The notes beneath the pieces are model-generated. The model was not told the origin of the DNA. It did no database searches and was given only the letters and a program-made list of their open reading frames with translations. From the NCBI GenBank assembly GCA_022419385.1, contig JAJUBI010000007.1:2389768-2453767 (forward strand): a stretch of 64,000 bases of DNA. The letters are read 5' to 3'. How positions within the stretch are numbered: the first letter of the stretch is position 1; each line of letters starts with the position of its first letter. The stretch is from Paraconiothyrium sp. Pb-2020. Taxonomy: Eukaryota > Ascomycota > Dothideomycetes > Pleosporales > Didymosphaeriaceae. This document shows positions 23,701 to 33,199 of the stretch, one piece after another. Made by a program: the position numbers and the translations under genes.

Positions 23701-23784
23701 TGCCATTTGCAACACATGGTGGTCTGCTGCAAGAAGGGATGATGGTTCGATGGGGCTGTCGCTCCAATCCACTTCGTCTTCCAT
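20729..23784 (-). CDS. unknown 1001-residue protein with duplicated Cys/His module
   Basis: Two exons (23784-23604, 23553-20729; 50-nt intron) join in phase, so the start is the ATG of MEDEVDW. Residues about 80-290 look folded. The middle (about 480-580) is basic and Ser-rich with candidate nuclear signals (RPKRPNKE, SKRRKS). Two homologous modules of about 130 residues follow. Each contains AWRC-x3-H, G-x-YY, AGD and CPGC. Putative ligands are C614, H618, C632, C635 and C775, H779, C793, C796, giving identical C-x3-H-x13-C-x2-C spacing. Each module continues with MDFYLP, a basic linker, and an AYWE/KYWELIN helix ending in an Ala/Glu-rich segment. The C-terminus is acidic and Ser-rich (ISSEDESTSDSDSE). 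I recognise no named domain. A nuclear, nucleic-acid- or chromatin-related role is inferred from the charge pattern only. Confidence 0.8.
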
Positions 23785-24935
23785 ATCAAGTGTTGACCTG
23801 TATAGCTTATACACAGAGGTAACAGTGGATCGATCAAACAACCAAGGATGATGCAGCCAGAGTCGGTTGTTGTAATGAGGTGACAGATTGAACGGTAGGG
23901 TAGAGCATGATCAAAAAGCTCTTCAGGTACGTAGATGGGGTCCTTTCTATGTCACAAACGCTTCTTTTGGGACGTCGCACGCTTGACGAACGGACACGAC
24001 GGCGGGGTCCCATGGCACGATACATCGCCCCTAATGCAGGTGGACATGTAGCGTTTGCCTCTGGTCCATTTGGACTGGAGCCACATCATGAATCTGTAAT
24101 CTCTCCGAAGCATGAGGCACTGGGGCTGGTCTCAAGCGATTCTCCAGGATGCTCTTGGAGTCTGGTCAGTTGATGACACGCTTCTGACGTCGGCAAGATA
24201 CGATTGTAAAGACCTGCTGCCTGTAGTGGCATGACTCGGCGAACGGGAAATGCAACGCTTTTGCTAGTACAAACGCATCGACTGGTATGGTTGCTTCAAG
24301 ATGGATGCGGGGGTAGTATCAATATCGAACAGGTCGAGGCTCCAAGCGGGATGACAGGCTTCCAAGGCGTTTGTAGATGATTTTCGACCTGGGTCTCTTC
24401 CATATCCGCACACACAACGCATGTGTGGCCACTGAATGTTACAGGGTCTCATAGTTGAGGAAAAGCTTATACGATCTGTCATTTTATCAGTTGCTCGTGT
24501 GGCTCGTGGGTCTCGTAGAATCCCAAAACCAGTTGAGCCAGTAATAGTGTCCCTTCGATCATGCTCAGAGGTATTTCTCTGTGAGGCAGCCAATCTCCTG
24601 GTTTCGAAGGACTTCTGCCGCCGTTCGTGTGCAGTGCCATGCTCGTTTGCGAGGTGGCTGCAGGTGCCCGTTTGAGCATGCCGCGTACTATAATCGATCA
24701 AAAGCTCCACATGGCATCCCCAGCTGGCAGTCAATATCTCGAGAGGGCTGCCATTGTTATTTTCGGGCGCTGCAGGTAATGAAGACGATTATGGAGTAGT
24801 GAAGTTAGGTCGAGGTAAGGATAGACGAAGTCGCCAAGCCCCCGCTTTCCTCTGATTGGTCGAGATTAGAGGTGCCACATTTCATGCTCCAACTGTCGCA
24901 GCTCATCAGAGCTTCGTGCTTCGGACACTCACACG
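23785..24935. other. divergent promoter region
   Basis: About 1.15 kb between diverging start codons. Open frames at 24264-24734 on both strands look like chance. Nothing else recognised. Confidence 0.4.
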
Positions 24936-26767
24936 ATGGGGAGACAAACGCTCTCGTCAATTGCCATTTTCCTTCCTCTCATCACAGCCACCGCCAATGC
25001 GGCCTCGGAAGCTCCCCGACCGCGGGGTGTAGGCCCCGACTGTACGTAGCACCATCGCAGCTCCCCCGAAGCTGCTGGGCAGCAATTGAACATAGTGTTG
25101 CTCACAGGTCATAGTTGCGAAGTATTACAAAGATGCGACATCCTTCACGTGTATCTCCAACCCCGAAATCAAGCTCGATGTCTCCCGCATAAACGACGAT
25201 TACTGCGACTGCCCCGATGGCAGCGACGAGCCCGGCACCTCTGCGTGCTCATACATCTCTCCTCTCTCACCAAAGCAACCTCCACACTACGACACTACTA
25301 CATTGAACGACTCCCAAGCGCTGCCCGGCTTCTACTGCAAGAACAAGGGCCACATAGCGAGCTACCTGCCGTTTACGAATGTCAACGACGGCGTATGCGA
25401 TTACGAGCTATGCTGCGACGGTAGCGATGAGTGGGAAGGCGTCGGCGGCATCAAATGCGAGGACCGGTGTGCAAAGATCGGCAAAGAGTGGAAGAAGCAG
25501 GATGAGGCGCGGCAAAAGAGTCTGGGCAATGCGAACAGGCGGCGGAAAGAGCTCGTTGCCGAGGCGGAGCGGCTGAAGAAGGAGGTTGAGGATCGGATTC
25601 AGACGCTCCAGGCTCAGATGAAGGGCCATGAGGTGAAGGTGGAGGCGTTGAAGAAGACCTTGGCCGATGTGGAGCGGTCGGAGAAGGGAAAGATGGTGAA
25701 GGGTGCGGGGAAGGGAGGGAAGTTGGGCGTTTTGTCGAGCTTGGCGAAGGACAAGGTGAATGAGTTGACGGACAGTCTGAGGACGGTCAGAGACGAGAGG
25801 GACACAGCCAAGTCGAAGATTGGAGAACTCGAGGCTATCCTGAAGCGCTTCAAGGAGGAGTACAACCCCAACTTCAACGACGAGGGTGTCAAGCGCGCGG
25901 TTAAGGCTTGGGAAGACTACGCGGCTTCACAGCCTGTAGAACAAGACAACTCTGCCCGTGATCGCGATCTCGAGGATCTCTTGAACCCCTCCTCTGAAAG
26001 CGCCATTAAGTGGGACGACTTCGATGCTGAGGAAGAGTCGGATGTCGAGCTTCGTAAGTTTCCCATCCTGGCCCCAATTCCTACCTTCCAAATCCTCTAA
26101 GACGTGCATGATAGTCTACAAATTCGAAGAATACCTCCCTATCCCCGTCCGTACCTGGGTCGACGAAAAACTCCGCGCTCTGCGCATAACTCTCATCGAA
26201 AACGGCATCCTCGCCGACCCTCACACCAACTCCCCGGAAAGCAAGCTCGTCACCGACGCCCGCGATCAGCTCTCCTCCGCTCAGCGCGAGCTCGACAACG
26301 ACCGCAACGAGCTGACCAAGCACAACGATGATCTTACCAAAGACTACGGCCCAGACTCCATCTTCCGTGCTCTCAAGGGCGTGTGCGTTAACCAGGATAG
26401 CGGCGAGTACACGTACGAGCACTGCTTCTTGGACAAGACGACGCAAAAGCCTAAGAAGGGTGGGGGTCATACCGGTATGGGCAATTTCGCGCGCATTGAG
26501 AAGATAACGGTGGATGATGATCTGCCTGCGGATGGGAAGGGGGTTGGTAGTGGGGAGCGCTATGCTTTGAAGTACGAAAATGGACAACACTGCTGGAACG
26601 GACCAAATAGGAGTACGTTGGTCGTGCTGGCGTGTGCGGAGAAAGACGAGATCTGGAAGATTGTCGAGGAAGAGAAGTGTGTGTATAGGATGGAAGTAGG
26701 GACACCGGCTGTGTGTGGTGTGAAGGAGGGACAGCAGACTGTGCCGCCGGTGCATAATGAACTGTAG
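24936..26767 (+). CDS. GTB1: glucosidase II beta subunit (PRKCSH family)
   Basis: Three exons (24936-25041, 25115-26053, 26115-26767; introns 73 and 61 nt) give 565 residues. After an N-terminal signal peptide come two Cys-rich LDL-receptor-A-like units (YCDCPDGSDEPGTSAC and CDYELCCDGSDEW). A long Lys/Glu coiled coil (about residues 145-270) follows, then an acidic stretch, and a C-terminal MRH (mannose-6-phosphate-receptor-like) lectin domain with GVCVNQDSGEYTYEHC and YALKYENGQHCWNG. The subunit holds glucosidase II in the ER lumen and presents N-glycans to it for trimming of the two inner glucoses. The protein ends in HNEL, a credible variant of the HDEL retrieval signal. Exon 1 carries the signal peptide, so splicing at 25114 is essential. 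Confidence 0.95.
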
Positions 26768-27107
26768 GGGCATCACTGTCTGTCAAGACGGTGTAGGTTT
26801 TTGCCATGGTACTGCGAGTTGTATAAGGAGAGCGGAATCGCATCGGTGCGTCCGGCGTTGTTTTGTTGCTGCGGCATTAGCGCTAAGTACAAGTAGAGAT
26901 GGATAGATGGGTAGCATTGTTGATATCTAACGCCAGCAGCTGCGATGATGACATTCAGTATTGTCGTATTGATGCGGTAATTCTTGCGATCGGTATAGTG
27001 TAGCAAAATATCATTACCCGCCAACCAGCCGCGGGCTAATATTTCACGAGTTCCTCCTATCATGCCTTCAACATCGTACATCGGTTTAGTACCATGCGAG
27101 TCCCTGC
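26768..27107. other. convergent 3' region
   Basis: About 340 bases between the stops of two convergent genes; no further element seen. Confidence 0.4.
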
Positions 27108-27643
27108 TCAAATCAACGCCGCAGCGAGGGCGAGCGCAACAGCGCCAAAGCCTACACCCTTTGCTACAGCACCGCCCGTTGACTGTGCCGGTCCACTGCT
27201 GGTCGACGAAGCAGCACCCGAAGTTGCACTGCTCACACCTGTCTTGGTCGCGCTCGCCGTGTTGCTAGCTCCAGAGGATGCCGCCGAAGCAGCGGTCGGC
27301 AGGTCAGAAACAGTTACGCCAGCCGCGGCGCACAGCTTGGTCACAGCGGGTGCGATCTCTGCAGTCCACCGTCAGCACTCACACGATCTACCTGGATCAA
27401 CAGCGAAAAAGGACCCGTACTAGCAATCTCATCCGTCGAGCACTTGCCCGGCACACAGTCGGTGATGCTCTTCTCAATCGAGCTCTTTCCAGTTGTGCAC
27501 TGGCACTTTTGGTCGGTGAGACTGCAACCTGAAGCCGGGACTGCAACGGCGAAGCAGGAGAGTGCGCAAGTAGGGATGTCGCCGAGGTTTTGTGCCGCCG
27601 CGAAGACAGAGAGCGCGCCGAGCGTGAGGATGGAGGAGCGCAT
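27108..27643 (-). CDS. CFEM-domain protein, probably GPI-anchored
   Basis: Two exons (27643-27421, 27358-27108; 62-nt intron) give 157 residues. A signal peptide ends near AAAQ. The CFEM domain holds eight cysteines in the expected order: PTCALSC, SGC, QKCQC, TDC, GKC and, after the splice, TKLC. The IAPAVTKLC part is only completed by splicing. A Ser/Ala/Thr-rich stalk and a C-terminal hydrophobic tail (GVGFGAVALALAAALI) suggest GPI anchoring to the plasma membrane or wall. Known family members bind heme or act in wall stability and host interaction. An Asp residue precedes the third cysteine block (TDQKC), as in some heme-binding members, but function cannot be assigned from this alone. Confidence 0.92.
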
Positions 27644-29506
27644 TCTGGGGCTGGACAGGGAGCGTGATCAAAGAGAGTCAATCTTGATATCAGAAAGTAG
27701 AGATGGGGGAGAATTGCAAGGAATGGAGTAAATGAGAGACGGGGTTTGGGGGACGGGGAGTTTGGTCGCTGCGGGATGGGTACGACAATGACTTTTGTAG
27801 CAGGAATACAGACAGCCTGTTCTGGACATGCAGCGCGGGCCAGGTGACGCTAAGGGCCGGTTGCTTCCAACTACTGCGATACGACATATGCCCAGACGCA
27901 TCAGTGGAGCCGACGGTAAGAGAGAGTTCGGTACGGTGCGACATGGTTCGGAACGTGATGCGGGTTTATGCAGGAGAGCTCAGCTGCAGAGTATTCCTAA
28001 TAGTCGCTAGGGCATTGTTGGATCATGGCATCTGGATCGAGACTGCGCATGGACGACCGTCAGTGCAGGCGATGAAGCGGGCCGTGAAAGACGAGGTGAG
28101 CACAGTGAAGTGACGGGGAAAACGCTTGTTGAAAGTCTACCCTCGCGAGTCGTGGGGGGCGCTACTACATATGTAGGTTTCGAGCCAGCGAGCAGAAAGT
28201 TGCAACAACCTTAGTCCGGTGGTGGTCTGAATTGTAGCTCCCCGCTATTGCCTCCACTATCGATGGTAAAACAATCAAAAATTCTAGAGTGTTCATGTAC
28301 GGCCACAATCACATCGTATAGCCGCGCGATGTCTGGCATCCAAAGCCCCGGACCCCTGCATAAAACATTACGCGACCCGCCCCTTGCATTAGCCAAGCGA
28401 TCAGGGGCGAGCTTATTTTCGGGCCATTCCTGCTACTTTCGTATCAGACCATAGATAAAGTTCCCTTCGCCCCACGCTTTCTGCGAGCGAGGAGCGCGGA
28501 AGACCGGACTTTACCCCGCGTGTAGCTATTTGTTTGTGTAGACGCGTAGAGTCTAGGTGCATCGAGGATGTCGTGGTCACCCTCCTGCTTGTCTTCTAAA
28601 GTACAGAGACCAATGCGCCCGGTATGATAGGTCGGAAAAGAATGCATTTCTTCTTCGAAACGAGCATGCCCATGTGACAAAGGTACATGTCAGCTGGCGC
28701 ATTTGCAGCTGCTGTCACAAATGTGTTTGGACAAAGTTGTCGTCTATCTATGCTTTTTTCTCGCTGAAGATCTTCGATGTCAAGATGATGAAGATACCGA
28801 ATCAACACTACAATGAGTTCAGACCAAGAGGTGCTAATCGTGTAACAGCCCTCCAGCCTATCATATCGTGCAGCAAGAAACGAAGCAAAGAGCAAGATCC
28901 TCGAACTCCGGCTCATCCAATCGTATAGTCGAATTCTAATTGTCAACCATCACGCAAGTGCGAACATGCGACTTTGTACGAGTTTGATGACACCTTCATT
29001 CCGCTTGCGATGCTCACGCAAGTAACGTACATAACGAGCTATAGCCCCTCCATCAGTAGTACTTTTCTACCCAGTACGACACTAAGAAAAGACACTAGGC
29101 CGGCCGCATGAGGCCCATCAATGCGCCCCTAGCCAAAGACACCGTATTCATATTCCAGCTATGCACGGTGCCTTGTTCCCAGCCTTTGTATGGTTTGTCC
29201 AATGGAGGTCGAAATCTACAACTCCAGATCCCTACGTGTCTCTCATGAAATGAGCAAAAGGCAGCGAAGCAAAGGGAAACAATTAACCAGAACCGAGACC
29301 GACCAAGAGGTATATTGCTGAGTTGAGGACAAGTAAAAAAGGCCGTTTTCCGCACATGCCGCAGTTTCGAAAGAAAAAAAAAGGGAAAATTATTCAGAGT
29401 AGAAGTTAAATCGGTACGTGAATGCGATATGTTAGGCGTTTAGTTAGGGTTGAAAAGAAAGGTAGCTTTCATGAAGTGGCGATGGTGGACGACATAGGAA
29501 AACGAC
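27644..29506. other. intergenic
   Basis: About 1.9 kb between two minus-strand genes. It should contain the CFEM promoter and the 3' end of the next gene, with an A-rich tract near 29370-29390. No gene, RNA or repeat that I can support. Confidence 0.4.
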
Positions 29507-32500
29507 CTAGAACATCGCGCCGTCCATATTCCGCTGTGTCACAGGCGCGCCATTGATACGGCGAGGTGGTGAAGGTTTCCGGGCTCCAAATGGACCGGAG
29601 GGCATGGGCGGACTGCTCATCGGCTGGATCTGCGCATTTCCGTGTAGACTCCTCCCTTCGCTCATTGTCTTCCTTAATGCTGGCCTGGACGATGTAGACT
29701 GCTCAGGCATTCCTTCGTAGGAGTTAGTCCTCTGCGAATTAGCAAAGGGAGCGTGAGGTGCGTCAAGACCAGCATGGATCGCCGGGTCGCGATTCTCCGA
29801 GCGACCAAAACCAAAGCGTCTTCGTGGGTTGATCGGAGGAACTGGGGGCGGCGGGACTTCCATACCATTCTTGAGCGAAGCCCCGGCTGGCAGATTAACA
29901 GTGTCTATAACTGATGTTGTCGAAACAAACACTGGCTCGCCAATATCAGCCTTCGCAATGGACTTCTTCCGAAGGGTGCCAACCTTTGGCATGGGTGGGG
30001 GCCTCGCATCTGGGTTGAAGGCTACCTTGTCCGGAGTTCCGGGGTTCGACACCGGCGGGGTATTGGCTGCGGAGACTGGTAGAGGTGAGGGTTGAGGACG
30101 AAAAGCAGGGCTTGGTCCGCCAGGTGAAGGCCGAGGTGATGCAGGAAGCCCAGGCGATGGTTGAGGTCGGCTTCCAGGTGATAGATGAGCAGCTGGAGCA
30201 TTCGGCATTCCATTGCCGGTCTGTATGGGCTTTAAATGCTTCGACTCGAAATAGGCGGCTGATTTGCTGTTGCTTCGTGATCTCGACTTGCGGCTCTGAT
30301 CAGGGGATGATCGCTCGGCAGGTAGCGGCTGAGTGGTGTTGACTGAGTATCCAGGCATTGACGGAGTCGAGTTAGGAGGGTAATGACTAGATCTAGACCC
30401 AATACCTTCGCCCATCGCCTGTTGAAGGTCGTCTCGGTATTGAGGGGGACGGCTGCGAGAGCGGCCAGATGACAATTCGGAGCTGGATCGATCTCTGCCC
30501 GAGCCTCTGCTGGATGTGGGAGGTGATCTGTTCTGCGGAGGTACACCACGATTACTGTCGCCAGTTGCAGATCGCTGTCGTGGCTCGCCGTGTGGGAGCG
30601 CACGCATGTGCTTCTGACGGAAAGACGATCCTTCTGGGACACCAGCGAGAGAAGTGCTGCTAGCATTCACCGAGGTTGCGCCAAGACCAATCACCTTCAT
30701 CGCCTTTAGAGAACCGTCTGGGTTCCGGTGGCTGTCGACAGTAGCGAAAGACTCCCGACTAGATTTCGCGCGGAGCATGTTAAGAGCGGTTTTCAGACCT
30801 CCAGATGATCCGCCTGGTGCAGGTGCAGGGCTCGTAGATCGACCTTCAGCACGAGCGCGGAGGCTTTCCTGGATGGCACGTTTGCGTTGCGCAAGATCCC
30901 GCTGGAAAGCTTCGTGCTCCTCTACACTACGACCACGCTGATGTGTTTTATCTTCATCCTGCATGAATGAGGGCGTATCAGGAGACAGAGGCGACATTGG
31001 AGAGATGGGGTAGGCCTGTGGTTGGGGTTTGGGGGCATCCACAGGGCTCACAGAGCTCATGCTTGCCCGTTCGTTGTAGAAGGGGTTGCTCTCGAGGTCA
31101 TCCAAATCCCACGGATTTGAGTGATTATAGGTCGAGTTTGAGTGCGTGTCTGTCTCTTTCTGGGGCTGTCGGCGCTGAAGACCAATATTTTGCGTCTGCA
31201 GTGGTGGAGGGTTCATCATACTTTGACGATCGTCGTCATAGTTCGACGAGACGTTGCTGACGTTGCGCAGATGCTGTCGGATGAGACCGCTAAGCCCTCC
31301 ATTATTTGGGCCTAGCGTGGGAGAGTCAAGATCTGACTTGCCAGAAGCCTCTGGGTTTGGTGACGAGTGAGGTTCAATCTGGGTTGGCGGAGAGTCACTA
31401 CGTGACCGCAACGCAGGGTGATCAGACTCTTGCGGAGGCCGCGAATTGCTTCGCGAGCGAAGCGCAGGATGTTCTAGGATCGGAGGGGCAGGTCCAGTGG
31501 CCACAGGGAGGTTTTCAATCCGGCGGCCTCGCTCCGAAGATTTCGGAGCGGGTTGAGGGGCGTCACTCTCATCCTCACTGGACCCAGCTGAGGCGAAGAA
31601 AGTGGCTCCTTTCTGTGAATCGGGTGACTGTACATTGTGAGGCGACTGAATCGGCGACTGGGAGGCCGTAGCAGGTGAAGTCTTCATTTGGTGTGCAGCT
31701 GATTGAAAAACTGAGAATGCCGAAGTTGCTTCCTTGGGCTTTGCCGATGATTCGGAGCGCTTTCGTTCAATGGCGGCACCTGCTGTCGTTACGCCGGCTT
31801 CAGCTCGCTTTCGCTTCTCCAGTTCTGCACGCTCTCGCAGAGATGGCTTCTTGGGGTTCTCCACTTCGGTGCGCTCCGACAAAGAAGGGTTCCGAGGCAA
31901 GGGTGGCTCTACAGGATCGGGGAAGGAGGTCTTGCGAGGACTGTCCAGTTTAGCAATTGATGCTTCGCGTTCCATTTGCATCTGCCTGAGACGCTCCCGG
32001 TACTGCTCTTCGCTGAAGGCATTTTTCGGCTTGTTGAAGGCGCCCATCGCGGTAGCCTTGCCTCTGTCCTGCGGCTGGAGTGCGGTGTTGAGTGTTTGAG
32101 CATCTTCGCTATCGCTAGCCAATGGGCTCAAAGGCGACTGGGGTCGAGAAATAATGGGGCTTGACGCATTCGTCGGAGAGTCTTTGCCGTTGGGAAGACC
32201 GGGATTGACCTGGAATGTGGGACTCTCCAAGCGGAGTGCTCCGCCTTTTGTGAAGCGATCGCTCAGGTTTGTCGCAGATCTCGTTTGAGTGAACAGTAGC
32301 GGTGGTGTAGCACGACCGGTCTGCGCCCGTGTCCTCTGAATCGAGTTGAGGCGGTTCATGGCCGATGACTGCTGCTCATACATTTGCTGGTCTAGGCCTT
32401 GGTCGTAGAGCCTCCGTGCCTTGGTCGAAGATCTTGTGATTTCCGTAGGCGACGTAGGCCCAGGGGTCACCGAGTTGGCACCTTGCGAAGCCACAGAGGT

Positions 32501-33199
32501 TGCTGCGGTAGAAATGCGCGCATTACTTCCAGAGTTGGTCGAGGATGACGTCTCTCTTCGACGATTGAATCCGTCTATGGATGGGGAATAGGCATCTTTT
32601 GTAGGACTTGACGGTTCACCGGCAGCTTCGCCTGGTCCTTCCGCTGCAAGTCGTTCCTTCTCATCACGTCGCATCTTCTGGAAAGTTGACAAGTGTACAT
32701 CGTCGTCGTACAGGAGCCTACCACCTGACGTTCCGCTGCCACCAATCTTGTAGATCTTTTGCCTGCCACCGAACAAAACATTGCCCTCTCCTGGCCGTGC
32801 TCTGCTCATCATGCTTGCGCCTTCCTCGGTGGCCTGGCTGTCGAAGGAACCCGACCGCTCCGAGGCGAACGGCGGCCGAATTGGGCCATTCAAGGAATCA
32901 CTGAGGGAACCTTTCAGCGATGAGACTTCGGCTATATCTGTGAGACCTCCAGGGGCAAAACCAAATTCGTGCAGACGGGACTGTCGCTTGGGGTGGAGCA
33001 CGCTGTCGTCACTAGCTTTTCCGAGCTTGGAATTCGGATCGTCTTGCTCCCTCAGCATGCTAAAACGGGTCGACAAGCCAGGCAAGATCAGACTCGTTCT
33101 GAAGTCATCGGCGGCTGGCAGTGCTGTGGCGATGTTGAGCTCGGGCTTGGGCTCCGGCTCCCCCTTCTTCTTGTCCTTCCTTTTGAGGAAACGGTTCAT
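29507..33199 (-). CDS. large conserved-type disordered protein
   Basis: One uninterrupted frame. I take the ATG at 33199 (MNRFLKRKDKKKGEPE, 1230 residues) because the basic start flows into the conserved-looking N-terminus. An in-frame ATG at 33286 would add 29 residues. The N-terminal 200 residues include ordered-looking blocks (ATALPAADDFRTSLILPGL, STRFSMLREQDDPNSKLGKA, NVLFGGRQKIYKI, STFQKMRRDEKERLA). The rest is dominated by Ser, Pro, Arg and Gln with many SP/TP sites and short charged helices (SEEQYRERLRQMQMERE, HEAFQRDLAQRKRAIQESL). The C-terminal third has proline-rich runs (PPPPVPPINP) that could bind SH3 or profilin-type partners. I recall similar long uncharacterised proteins across filamentous ascomycetes but know no function. 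A cytoskeletal or signalling scaffold is speculation. Confidence 0.8.
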   Translation of the reverse strand: MNRFLKRKDKKKGEPEPKPELNIATALPAADDFRTSLILPGLSTRFSMLREQDDPNSKLGKASDDSVLHPKRQSRLHEFGFAPGGLTDIAEVSSLKGSLSDSLNGPIRPPFASERSGSFDSQATEEGASMMSRARPGEGNVLFGGRQKIYKIGGSGTSGGRLLYDDDVHLSTFQKMRRDEKERLAAEGPGEAAGEPSSPTKDAYSPSIDGFNRRRETSSSTNSGSNARISTAATSVASQGANSVTPGPTSPTEITRSSTKARRLYDQGLDQQMYEQQSSAMNRLNSIQRTRAQTGRATPPLLFTQTRSATNLSDRFTKGGALRLESPTFQVNPGLPNGKDSPTNASSPIISRPQSPLSPLASDSEDAQTLNTALQPQDRGKATAMGAFNKPKNAFSEEQYRERLRQMQMEREASIAKLDSPRKTSFPDPVEPPLPRNPSLSERTEVENPKKPSLRERAELEKRKRAEAGVTTAGAAIERKRSESSAKPKEATSAFSVFQSAAHQMKTSPATASQSPIQSPHNVQSPDSQKGATFFASAGSSEDESDAPQPAPKSSERGRRIENLPVATGPAPPILEHPALRSRSNSRPPQESDHPALRSRSDSPPTQIEPHSSPNPEASGKSDLDSPTLGPNNGGLSGLIRQHLRNVSNVSSNYDDDRQSMMNPPPLQTQNIGLQRRQPQKETDTHSNSTYNHSNPWDLDDLESNPFYNERASMSSVSPVDAPKPQPQAYPISPMSPLSPDTPSFMQDEDKTHQRGRSVEEHEAFQRDLAQRKRAIQESLRARAEGRSTSPAPAPGGSSGGLKTALNMLRAKSSRESFATVDSHRNPDGSLKAMKVIGLGATSVNASSTSLAGVPEGSSFRQKHMRALPHGEPRQRSATGDSNRGVPPQNRSPPTSSRGSGRDRSSSELSSGRSRSRPPQYRDDLQQAMGEGIGSRSSHYPPNSTPSMPGYSVNTTQPLPAERSSPDQSRKSRSRSNSKSAAYFESKHLKPIQTGNGMPNAPAAHLSPGSRPQPSPGLPASPRPSPGGPSPAFRPQPSPLPVSAANTPPVSNPGTPDKVAFNPDARPPPMPKVGTLRKKSIAKADIGEPVFVSTTSVIDTVNLPAGASLKNGMEVPPPPVPPINPRRRFGFGRSENRDPAIHAGLDAPHAPFANSQRTNSYEGMPEQSTSSRPALRKTMSEGRSLHGNAQIQPMSSPPMPSGPFGARKPSPPRRINGAPVTQRNMDGAMF

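Noticed and set aside
24264..24734. Minus-strand ORF of 156 codons
   Set aside because: Sits in a divergent promoter region, has an overlapping plus-strand frame and no conserved-looking segments.
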